Notes under the pieces: model-generated
What the model was told of the DNA's origin: nothing
The model's database searches: none
What the model saw: only the letters and a program-made list of their open reading frames with translations
Position numbers and translations under genes: made by a program
Part shown: positions 1 through 9,539 of the stretch, piece after piece
How positions within the stretch are numbered: position 1 is the first letter of the stretch
How the letters are laid out: every line of letters starts with the position of its first letter
Assembly (NCBI GenBank): GCA_047495785.1
Contig: JBLDXI010000054.1
Location: 3,410,001-3,474,000 of the forward strand
DNA length: 64,000 nt
Reading direction: 5' to 3'
DNA from: Lepidodermella squamata
Taxonomy: Eukaryota > Gastrotricha

Positions 1-96
1 AATTTTATCGCTAAAATCCGGCGCCATGCGATTGACAGGCATGCTGTATTGCCGACAGCAACCATCATTCCAAGCGCGTATATCCGGTGTGACCAT
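1..96 (-). CDS. First coding exon of an unidentified gene, cut by the window edge
   Basis: Reading the minus strand from an ATG at 96 gives 32 codons with no stop up to base 1, starting MVTPDIRAWNDGCCRQYSMP. The ATG has a purine three bases upstream and G in the next position, a good initiation context. The composition (CC pair, aromatic and proline residues) looks coding rather than random. The exon continues past the window, so neither family nor function can be assigned. It could also be a chance open frame of about 100 nt. Confidence 0.35.
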   Translation of the reverse strand, partial: MVTPDIRAWNDGCCRQYSMPVNRMAPDFSDKI

Positions 97-1474
97 TGTT
101 TGACCTCTTTCCGGCTGGTTTGATTTGAGCGATTTTCGGAATAAATTAATCACTTTGATTGCAACGCTCATGTTAATTAGTTTCCGCTTCATCTTGTGTT
201 ATATTCGCGAGTTGAGGACGCGAACAGCCGCTAGCGATTGCAACTGGCGCCGCCGCTAAATCTGAACTAATGATGATGTCGACGATGATAAACACAGCGG
301 CAGATGCATCACTGGTAATACCCTAAAAGTGAGCGTTATATTGCGAATAATTGTCAACATACGCGCGTCGTCAAAGCCAACGGCTTCGCTTAAAGATAGC
401 AGATGTGGCTCATCATCCGGCCAATATTCGTATTTCGCGCCCTTTGCCGGTGCGCCTGGAACGCGCTCGTTACGGCGCGTTACATGGACGCGTGCGCTCG
501 TTACGAAATTATCCTCACACAGTTCGTCCTCAAACCGATGGCCTGGGCATCTATATTGCTCATAAGCTGGGCATCGCTAACGGGGTCATGACCAGCGTTG
601 GTGCTACTTTGGCTACGTAACGCTCGCAAAACCGACGCTTCTGGCTGCGCGGCTAAACAACTGGCCGCACACCTTCGTTGCCGTCAAGTAATAAATAATA
701 CACATGGGACTCATCCTCCACCACCACCGTTGCAGCGCTCAATAAATAATTATCAAGAGCCGCAGCGTCGTTCCTGTGTGGACCTGATGACATAACGCTA
801 TAACCGACTCTGCGCTGCCAATATTTACTGTTCCCCTCACCCTGCTGCTCAGGTATCGGCGCTTCCATGAGACGTAGTAGGTACTCCTTATTGCTCGCAA
901 CTTGAAATTCTCAAGTTGTCGATTCAGTTACGCGCTTGACACCCCCGAGTAAACAGCAGCATACCGTTAAACTGGTACGGAAACTATTTCTAGGTTGAGG
1001 CGAAGATTTATAGTCCATGGAAAGCGCTTAGGTGCTCACAATTTTGAATTACAATGTAAATAGTCGTGAGCTGGAATTTCTTGAATGTTCAAGGACTATT
1101 GCAAAATTTGTTCAAGTTGCAATTAAAAATTGGTTGTCGAAACCGGGCATTTACTCATTCGGAGCGATTGTTCAAAGTCAAATTTACGCCATTATTCACC
1201 CTTCATTTTTGCGATAGCACTCACAAGCATTATTCACGATGTTCAGGTTTCGGTTTCCACGACTTTTCTCGCGAACTTGATGTCATCGAAAAATTTGATT
1301 TGATTTGAATTAAGGGCTTAAATCTAAATCAGAGATAATCTATGCTCTGTAAGTCATATATGTTATATGGTGGAAGAATTATAAGAAATTATCTTCATTA
1401 TTGATACTGCTATCATACCTAAATTTTAATACTATTATCCAAGTGCATGTAAATTACATGTAAATTCTTCTAAC
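97..1474. other. Intergenic, no supported gene
   Basis: About 1.4 kb between the partial gene at the left edge and the next candidate. It probably holds that gene's promoter. Overlapping short frames at 329-620 (+) and a 71-codon minus-strand frame at 653-868 are open but show no family resemblance, so I do not call them genes. I see no repeat or RNA gene. Confidence 0.5.
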
Positions 1475-1681
1475 CTAGACTGTTGTCGGTGGTTGTTCAT
1501 ATCGGATGTGCTCTAAACCGGACGTTTTTGCCTGGGGGGCCATCCTGGTCCGGTTTACACACCTTTCATATACTGTACGTTGCGCTAATTGAGATGCCGC
1601 AAAAGGATTCTTGCAACAAAAACAACACGTAAATCCGTGCGAAGGTGGAATATGACACTGAGCCAATTTCACGTTGAGCAT
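1475..1681 (-). CDS. Small cysteine-containing open frame, doubtful
   Basis: A 68-codon frame starting at the ATG at 1681. Its N-terminal half carries C-H at the start, then a CCFCC cluster and a later ERC, a spacing reminiscent of a small zinc-binding module. The C-terminal half is basic and polar. No full zinc-finger signature (two C-x2-C pairs or C-x2-C/H-x3-H) is complete. It lies 420 bp downstream of the Artemis-like gene on the same strand with no visible splice partner. It may be a small gene, a leftover exon, or chance. Confidence 0.2.
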   Translation of the reverse strand: MLNVKLAQCHIPPSHGFTCCFCCKNPFAASQLAQRTVYERCVNRTRMAPQAKTSGLEHIRYEQPPTTV

Positions 1682-2100
1682 GGAATTAGCCAACGCTCAT
1701 GAAAGAAGGCTGAATATGCGCCAGTAATTAAGTGACGTGAATTCACGCATTACTTGCTGATGATGACATTTTACACGATAACGCTACTAAAATAACTAAG
1801 ATTCATTTTCAAGTGGAGGGGTAAAAATGTTTTTTCTTATAACTCTGGTTTTTATATAATTAAGACATCATTGAAATTGAAGTAATTTTTGGATATAACG
1901 GACAGAATCTTCGATTAGGTTTATTAAAATTCGAAAAATGAGCTCGAAATAAATCTGAAAAATCACCCCAACAAGACAGCTCACTGTAAACCCAAAAATA
2001 TATGTTTATTTTTTGATAAAAATCGAATCGAAAATCACAAATGAAAAATCAAAAAGAACTTGGAATAGAAAGCACTTGAGCGTCATCGCAACTTGGCACG
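1682..2100. other. 3' flank of the Artemis-like gene
   Basis: AT-rich spacer. On the minus strand an AATAAA signal (plus-strand TTTATT at 2005-2010) lies about 90 nt past the stop codon at 2101 and probably serves the Artemis-like transcript. Nothing else is seen. Confidence 0.5.
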
Positions 2101-3679
2101 CTAGTGACCATCTTCATCATCAGAAGAGAGAGTAATAATTTCAGGTTCAGATTTGGCTTTTCGAGCAAGCGAAGTGGCAGCGACAATTCTGCCTTTGACT
2201 ATTTTCTTCGGAACAATTTCCGCGGTAGCAACGTTATCGTCGATAGTAAAATCGAAGTTCGAACTTGAATCATCTACAGCCCCATCCACCGGCTGAGAGC
2301 AATCGGGCTTGGTATCCATATGGCTGCGCTTTCTAGGGAAATATTTCGTAGTTTCACTATCGAGCTGAGATGCTGAGTTTACGCTGGGTGGTGGAGCTAA
2401 TGCCGTTTCAACGCATTGCATTAAAAGCAATCTCGCCTGAAAGAATTCGAAAATTAAAAAAAAATAAAGTTACATCGGTAATTTACCTTTTCCAACGAGG
2501 AATTTCGTGGTGCAACTGTTGGCACGATTCGCGAAGGTCGCAAAAGACTGACAATGCCTTTTAGTTCGTTGAAGCTGGAATGAGCTGAAAAGCACAAATG
2601 ATGAATTTTGTACTTCATTCCTATCGCGGGAACATCGTCCTGATAAAAAATCTGATCGACCCCAATTTTATCGTCCGTGAAATGCATCGCCGAGCAGCGA
2701 ATGATAGCTAAACGTTCATCGGCCGGGTTTTTCGGCAGTCCATCGCTACACCATGAATTTGAATTAGACGAGACCATCAGGCTGGTAGTATCACAGCACG
2801 CATGAACTGGAAGACCTCGGCCTGAATCTGTTACGATACTGGAGACTTCGGGAACTGCCAAATAGCGGTCAAAATTTCTCTTGTGGACATGTATTTTCCA
2901 ACGACGATCAAGAGCTTCGAAGCAACATTTTAACAAAGGTTCGTGACCGATGTTTGCCGCGACAGATAGCAAGATTTGATTCCCAGAACGTTCCATGACG
3001 AACCTTCGGACAAAATCGGCTAGGACCTTGCATGAAAGACTGGTAGGCGGAATATACGCTGTTGCTTCCGAGCAGAATGTTGTATCGATACATAATACAT
3101 CAATCGGTTTTATTTCTCCGTTATTATATAGGTGCGGCATTTCGTCTATACTCATGTCGAACGCTGATAACCGTATATCACCCGTGTAAAGCAATCGTTT
3201 GACAGTTCCTTCGACTTCTCTTTCAAATAAGAACATCACGGAACCAATGCAATGTTCGGCATTATAAAGCGTGACGTAAATTTGATAATGTTCCATGCCA
3301 TCATTTACGGGCACAGATATCAAGGTAGGCTGTCCTAAATTCAATCCCTCCTAGTATAGCAAATTATTGTTCACAATATTCATAACCTAGAAATACTGCT
3401 TACGCAAAATGGCTCTAAATGCTTGAATGTGTCGCGATTGTCCCGACTTTTCTCGCGAAGCATCATAAGCTTGGTTACGTTAGACATATATAACTTCTTG
3501 AAAGGTTTTCCCTTCATACATTCGAAAAATTTCGGAGTATGAAGTCCAACCATGTGGTCGGAATGTAGATGTGATAGGAAGAATAGCGACGAATTCAAAT
3601 TGACTCCGGCGAAATGATCGACAGAAATTGAGTTAAGCCATTCGGCATAACTCGCAAGTGGACCAGGAAAGCAACTCAT
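2101..3679 (-). CDS. DCLRE1C: Artemis-like metallo-beta-lactamase/beta-CASP nuclease
   Basis: Three exons (3404-3679, 2487-3350, 2101-2436; introns 53 and 50 nt) encode 491 aa in phase. The N-terminus is the SNM1/Artemis metallo-beta-lactamase domain. The metal-binding HLHSDH motif is at residues 37-42, followed by an EHCIGSVMFLF block, YTGDIRL and CIDTTFC, the order found in Artemis. The beta-CASP part ends in CFSAHSSFNEL, equivalent to the conserved CFSFHSSYSE of vertebrate Artemis. The family nicks and opens DNA hairpins and trims ends in non-homologous end joining in the nucleus. The tail is shorter than in human (491 versus about 690 aa), basic, and ends in an acidic stretch after IITLSS that resembles a SUMO-interacting motif. 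A strong splice-acceptor-like TTTTCCAG ends 8 nt before the ATG. Assignment to Artemis rather than SNM1A/B rests on the start of the protein and the CASP motifs. Confidence 0.82.
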
Positions 3680-3687
3680 TTAACAAC

Positions 3688-3689
3688 CT
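3688..3689 (-). promoter_or_regulatory. 3'-splice-site-like AG just before the Artemis start codon
   Basis: The minus strand reads TTTTATTTTCCAG, then 8 nt, then the ATG at 3679. Such a strong acceptor so close to the start suggests a trans-spliced leader or a short non-coding first exon. Confidence 0.5.
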
Positions 3690-4454
3690 GGAAAATAAAA
3701 GGAATTTAACATCCAGAACATTAGCATCCATGTATGCCCAATCTGATATTCGACCTCACCACAGGGTAGCGAAAGAAGTATCGGTCATGATAGCATGGAA
3801 CAGCGATGAAATTTGACAGAAAGTACAAATTACCAACGCAAAATAAAAAAATCAGAAGTGCATTGCCATATTAGGAACACAGGAGAAGGACCATTCAACT
3901 TATTGCGGATGGATGAATTTGCAAGCTCAGTCGCAAGCGCCTTCGTTTGCTATACTGCAAAACTAAAAATCACAATATACATATTTTATGATTTATGAGA
4001 CACTGGCCAATAATTTTCAAGTCCTGCCATATATTTAGGTTCTGTCCATCATTTTTCGAGCCTAATCAGTCAATCACAGCACTCAGCAACAACTAGGTTA
4101 TTGTTACTCTTAACGACAATTCTTCATTACTATCGCCATCTCGATGCGTGAAGTATTTGCTCGAGTTTATTAGGGAGGATTAGAGCACTTACTTCGGAGC
4201 AATTGCCCATCATATCAAACTTCTCTAGGCTAGGGCTTGAACTATACTGGTAGCTGAAATTCGGTAACTAGATGCGGATATTGATTCCGATCACCCCGGT
4301 TGCGCAAATTTCGCAATCATTCCTATTTTCTAGCACTTCCATGACAGCTCGGCATTTTTAGTATTATCCCGAAGCTCTAGAGGACTAGAAAACCATGGAG
4401 GAATAGAAGGTGCGCGATGTGTGCATTCGAAATCGCTTACTACCTGGAGCTGTT
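3690..4454. other. Intergenic, nothing recognised
   Basis: AT-rich spacer upstream of the Artemis-like gene. No coherent frame, RNA gene or repeat found. Confidence 0.5.
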
Positions 4455-4545
4455 ACTTCTGCAGTTGAAGTAACTCCTCTTAGAGTATGTCATCTGGGAG
4501 TATCTCCTCCGCGAGCAAATTCCTCCGGGAGCAGCTCCTCTGAGA
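4455..4545. repeat. Short degenerate tandem repeat, about 15-17 bp unit
   Basis: About five imperfect units of the form GAGTAnnTCCTCC follow each other (GAAGTAACTCCTC, GAGTATGTCATC, GAGTATCTCCTCC, GAGCAAATTCCTCC, GAGCAGCTCCTC). Divergence between units is high. It is a minor minisatellite with no obvious function. Confidence 0.45.
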
Positions 4546-4829
4546 CTAATTAAAATAAAGAGGCATCTTCCGTAAGAATAGTGGCCTTCTCCCTTCTCCT
4601 CCGAGAGGTGTCCAATCATAGAGCAGCTCCTATATGCACTATATACAATACAATACAATGCATTGTTTTATACATGTTTTATTGCTATTAACCCAGTTGA
4701 ATTTATTATTGACTAACTAGTAGTAAATCAGTTATCATATCATATCAATTCAGAGAAGACGATAACAGCATGGGGCGCAAGGAGACTAGCTACTGACGTG
4801 CACCCAGGAAGAAAGATATTACATCTAAT

Positions 4830-5210
4830 TTATAGCGAGCATCTCGCACAAGCGAAATTATACAGAGTTGCCATATGTTTGACTAAGATAACGTTATGAT
4901 TATCAAGCATCATTTTATATAGATTCAAGTCATGGATGCTTTTGAGGTAAAGAGGCAAGGAATTCCATATCGTAACTATTCTACAGCTGAAGAAAGATTT
5001 TCTAACAGCAGTAACAGTTTCGGGGCTATCACGAATGCAAATTGTCCATCGATAGACACTAGTTGTGGCTAAGGAAAACCGTAAAGAAAGGCGTTTAAAG
5101 AAAATACGTATCATTTTTACGCTAGCTGGGTCGTTAGTAAGAATTCTGAGAGCATCGTGACTGATTTCCGGAACATAAGTATGGTTAGATGTTAGGTGAT
5201 GGGTGGCTTG
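4830..5210 (-). mobile_element. Remnant of a non-LTR retrotransposon (C-terminus of the RT polyprotein)
   Basis: The minus-strand frame carries RKSFFSCRIVTIWNSLP, then L-N-L-Y-K-MMLD and a stop. This is the hallmark end of LINE reverse-transcriptase polyproteins (R.NFFS.RVV..WNSLP...V...SLN.FK..LD). About 120 codons are open. No reverse-transcriptase core (FADD box) or endonuclease is visible, so this is a 5'-truncated dead copy. Family (CR1, Jockey or RTE type) cannot be resolved from the tail. Confidence 0.6.
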
Positions 5211-6062
5211 CCGCTAATCGAAAATTAACAGTTATATTACATAAAATACATACTGCATAATTAATTCGTTGAATTCTCGCTCATGAAAAATACTATTGGT
5301 AAGAAGCTGTGGATTTGAGATCGCACTGGGTAGAGCCGATAAGGTTTTGCAAAATCAAAACAAGACGAAGTAGCTCGTCGCTAGTCGCTAGAGCATATAG
5401 GTAATAGATAATTTTGTTTCAAAGCAGTCTTGCACGCATTGCTCTACTCTATTTAGTCTTGGAGCTCGGAGAAGCAAATAATGAAGCGGTTTGCTGCTAT
5501 AATCGTTAATAATCGGATCCACGCCAAGTTTTGGATGAGGTCACACGGAACGGCGGCATGGATTTTTCAAATTTTAGCGGGTAAGCTTTTTCACATTTAT
5601 ATAACTATATGACATTATAAAAACTTTTATACATTTTTTGTTGCTTTCATACACGCCAGGAAAGAGAAATTTAAAATTTAAAAAGGGTTGCAAAGTGCAC
5701 CCGCTCAGCTGAGTCCAAGCTGAGTCGGTTGATGCGATTGATGCGACTGTCTGGAAGGGTTGAAAGCGATGAGGTAGAAGCGATTAGTGGTAAGCGGAGG
5801 GATATTGCCGATTTGTTTATTAAAGAGATCACCTGCGATTTTTTGCTGCTTTTCCCCTTGTCTTGAGGGATCCGTCTCTTGAAGTTACCTAGTAACCAAG
5901 TATTCCGAAAAATAGGTGTTCAGTGTTGAATGTTGAATCTAATGCGAGATGTGAGATATGTTACCTTAAACGAGACCATTCATCAGCTATTATGTTTTAT
6001 GTTTATCTAGATTCTTATGTGAAATTCGTGTATTGCATCTTGTTTTACTTTGATCCATATAT
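5211..6062. other. Intergenic, likely promoter of the HDHD5-like gene
   Basis: No gene recognised. An earlier 5' exon of the downstream gene could lie here, because the vertebrate protein has an N-terminal mitochondrial extension that the gene model starting at 6063 lacks. Confidence 0.4.
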
Positions 6063-7506
6063 ATGGGCGTGTTCGGAATACTTTTCGATATCGATGGTGT
6101 TCTCATGCGCGGGAAGCAAGTTCTCCCTTCTGCAAAGCAAGCACTGTATCGGCTGATAGACAAGAAGAAAAACTGGCGGGTTCCATGCGTCTTTGTGACT
6201 AATTCAGGCAATTCTCTCAGAAGACACAAAGCGGAGCAGCTGTCGGCACTATTTGATTTGACTGTATGTTTGTTCAAGTCTGCCTATAAGCTATTTTTCT
6301 TAAATTTGCTGCCCTTAGGTTCACGAAGACCAAGTAGTATTGTCCCACTCTCCGTTACGAATGCTTTCCAGTAAATTCAAGTCTAAAAATGTCCTCGTTA
6401 CCGGTCAAAGCAGACACATTCGCGAAATAGCTGAAAATTTGGGTTTCAATAAATGTGTTACCGTTGACGAGATCGCCGCTAAGCTGCCTCACCTCGATAT
6501 GATCGATGTTTACAAGCGCCTGGACACTTCAACAGTGAATATTTTGTTTTAATTATTCATATTTGGTTAATAATTCGTGTTTAGTCGGCTAGCTCAACCG
6601 CCCAAAGTCAGCATCATCACCACAAAACTTCCTTGGTTGACCGGGTGGAAGCTATTATTCTACTTGGGGAACCCATCGCATGGGAACGTACTCTTCAGAT
6701 ACTTATGGACTGCCTCTTAACTGACGGCTACTTTGGAGATCAAGTTTATCGAGTCCCCTACCCTCACTTGCCTATTATGGCTTGTAATAAAGATTTGGTA
6801 TGGATGTCGGACGCAATAAATCCTCGCTTTGCGCACGGCTCATTTCTAGTTTGTCTGGAAGCGTTGTATAAGGTAAATCATATTTTGCAAAATTCCATTA
6901 ATATAATGTTTGCGAAAATTACAGCGCTACACCAATAGAGACCTTCGATACACCAGTGTGGTGGGAAAACCCAGTGAAATCACATACTATTATGCAGATT
7001 ATGCGATCAACAAATTTGCCAAAAGGATTGGATGGCCTGTTCCTGTTCGGAAACTCTACGCAATTGGGTAATTCACTGTAATGACTTGAATTATTTATCT
7101 AAATGACATCGTTTATTTACTTAGAGACAACCCAGAGTCAGATATTTGTGGAGCGAATCTTTATAATCGCCACTTACAGTCTCGTCACCACAAAGCTCAA
7201 AAAATTCAGCACGTGTTAACTAGTGGTGGAACTGTTGAAGCTGTTCCCGTAGACCATTCTTCTTCTCAAACCGAATCAACTGAACGAAACCATGATGAAA
7301 CCGAACATCTAGCTCTGAATGACTTCGCGGCGTCTTGCACTCCTATTCTTGTAGAAACTGGCGTCTACTCTAATCGGTCGTTTCTATTCCAGGAAGGCGC
7401 TTCGCTATTCGACCAAGAGCTCATAAAACCGGCATTCACCTCTAGCAATGTAGCCGAGGCGCTTGACTTGATATTCAAGCAAGAAGGCTACGAACCCGAC
7501 CTATGA
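6063..7506 (+). CDS. HDHD5: HDHD5/CECR5-type HAD-superfamily hydrolase
   Basis: Five exons (6063-6263, 6319-6534, 6585-6872, 6925-7067, 7125-7506; introns 50-57 nt) encode 409 aa in phase, close to human HDHD5 (423 aa). The HAD motif I is FDIDGVLMRG at residues 8-17, with the nucleophile Asp and second Asp present. VFVTNSGN is motif II. GDNPESDICGANLYN near the end is the motif IV acidic pair. Landmark blocks of the family are conserved: DQVVLSHSP, LLGEPIAW, PYPHLP and FAHGSFLVCLEALY. The protein is predicted to be a Mg2+-dependent phosphatase-like enzyme; in vertebrates it is mitochondrial and its substrate is unknown. The acceptor of exon 3 is inferred from phase, and the linker there (SASSTAQSQHHHKT) is not conserved. 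An AATAAA lies at 7515-7520. Confidence 0.9.
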
Positions 7507-8519
7507 TAAATTTAAATAAATACAGTCGATAGAAAATGCCAATTGCAGCATTACGAATGAATGAATTATTGAGGAAGAACCGTTCTTTCTCTAGCTGTTT
7601 TTCCTCGAACTCTCATAAGCTCTTTCGTGTATTACTGTTTCTGTTGTTTGTTTGCGACGAACAATTGGTAGCACGCTAGAAGGTCTCATGCTCGCTGTAT
7701 CCGGTGACACATGGCGGGGCAGTGGGCTCTAGCCTTCCTGACGATGGAAACTTGTTGTAGATAGAAATAGCGAAATAGGAGTAATTTGCCGCATCCATTG
7801 CAACCTCGGTGTTTCTTATTCGTTTCTGTTTATAATTTATATTGCTTTTCGCCTTATCGGTACTATTTTTTACTTATGACTACTAAAACCTTCGATTCCT
7901 CCACATTAGCAAAGATAGTTTCGTTTTTACACTGATGTTCTGGCGAGAGAAAATGAGTTTTATTCAAGTTCGATCACTCATACCTTAGTTTGTTTTAGTC
8001 TCTTATCGGTGCAAATCAGATTGAAGAAATTTGCCATTGAAACAAACTCGACTCATAATCGAATAGTATCTTTCCAATTGCGCGACTATATAATCAGATA
8101 AATATGTTTACAACTAATCAGGAAGCCTTTCCCTGACCTTCAATTAAAAGCTTGAAAACACGTGTATTGATGCTGGCTTGTAATTGAAAATTCTATAACC
8201 AGTCTATTTTGTAGCTGTTGACTGGCATTACGGAAAAGTTGACTAGCCTTTAAATTGCATAATAGTCGTTAATATATACAAGAAATATTGTATATGTTTC
8301 TGAGAGACCGCAAAGTGGATTTTATTTTCATGATTCGTTCTGACACCTCGAAGCTTGTGTGGATGAGACAAAACGCGTCGGCTGAAGGAATGAATCGCTC
8401 GTTCGACATTGCCTGTATTTCCTCAACAGAACTGATTTGTGCAAAAGATGAAACATGGAATAAAACATCAAGCTGTTGATCTGTGTACATTTTCTTCCAT
8501 AATGATGCCGAATTTGTTT
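7507..8519. other. Intergenic between HDHD5-like and TDG-like genes
   Basis: One kilobase between two same-strand genes. Opposing short frames at 8269-8490 show no family resemblance. No RNA gene or repeat recognised. Confidence 0.5.
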
Positions 8520-8521
8520 AG
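8520..8521 (+). promoter_or_regulatory. 3'-splice-site-like AG 8 nt before the TDG start codon
   Basis: The sequence AATTTGTTTAG precedes GTTTTGAA and the ATG at 8530. It could be a trans-splice acceptor, or the end of a 5' UTR intron. Confidence 0.5.
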
Positions 8522-8529
8522 GTTTTGAA

Positions 8530-9365
8530 ATGAGCGATGAAAAGCTGAACGATTACCTGGAAGAAAATCTCGAAATTATCATCGTATGATGTATACTCAG
8601 GTCATTAATCGATTAATTTAATGTTTACAGGTCGGAATTAATCCTGGGATTGCATCAATTACCCAAGGCCACCATTACGCCGGGGCGGGGAACCATTTCT
8701 GTTTGTTATTTTTGGTGTAAATAACTCGATTTGAGTTTAATTTTGGAACAGGGCCGTGCCTCTACCAGTCAGGTCTGATTACTGAGAAGTTGACAGCCAA
8801 AGAGGACGACAAAATTCGAGAATTCAGCATCGGCTTGACGAATATTTGCGACAGACCGACGAAAAGTAGTAGCGATCTGAAGCCGTACTCTAATTCTTGT
8901 AGCAATTTCCATGATAAAACTAAAAAATTTCAGAAATGAATTGCGCGAGGGTGGTGTCTTGTTGAGACAGAAGTTAGTGAAATACGCCCCGAAAATTGCG
9001 GTTTTCAATGGGAAAGGTAACTTTCATAGATTTTGAAATTCATCGCCAAACTCTTTACCCCAGTCATCTACGAATATTTTTCGGGCCGACGATCCGCTGA
9101 TATTAAATTTGGAATTCAAAAAGAAGTAATTCAAAATTGCCGCGGTGAAACAACGGTGAGATTTGAAAATGCATAGTTTCCTGTCGCATTTTTTGGACAT
9201 TTCTAGCTTCTCTTCGTAATGCCTTCCTCATCACCGCGATGCTCCAGCTTCCCTCGAGCGTCTGACAAACTTCCGTTTTACATCGAAATCAGAGAACTGC
9301 GAGATCGACTGCGACTGGAAAAAAGTGACAAACAACCTCCTAGAGTTTCGCCTTACTTTGAATAA
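8530..9365 (+). CDS. TDG: Thymine-DNA glycosylase (TDG/MUG family), minimal catalytic form
   Basis: Six exons (8530-8583, 8631-8700, 8752-8884, 8934-9016, 9064-9155, 9207-9365; introns 47-51 nt) encode 196 aa. The catalytic loop VGINPG (residues 19-24) holds the key Asn22, followed by GHHYAGAGNHFW. The Trp of that block is created only by splicing exon 2 to exon 3 (phase 1), which supports the model. The second motif is MPSSSPR (149-155), then FPRASDKLPFY. The family removes thymine or uracil from G:T and G:U mispairs and, in vertebrates, 5-formyl- and 5-carboxylcytosine. Human TDG is about 410 aa; here the disordered N- and C-terminal regulatory arms are absent, leaving a bacterial-MUG-like size. 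It converges with the SEA-domain gene, with stops only 174 bp apart. AATAAA overlaps the stop codon (9361-9366). Confidence 0.9.
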
Positions 9366-9539
9366 AACATTTTACGCTGTTTCAAGCGTCTTTCTTTGTT
9401 GTTTATTTGAAGCAAAAGCCAAAGCAATCAGCCGCAAAGCTGGCGATAACATTTTTAAGGCATTCGAAAATGGTATGAGTTCTTAATAATATCTCGAATT
9501 CAGCCGATTGATTTTACAACGAAGCTCATAATCTGTAAA

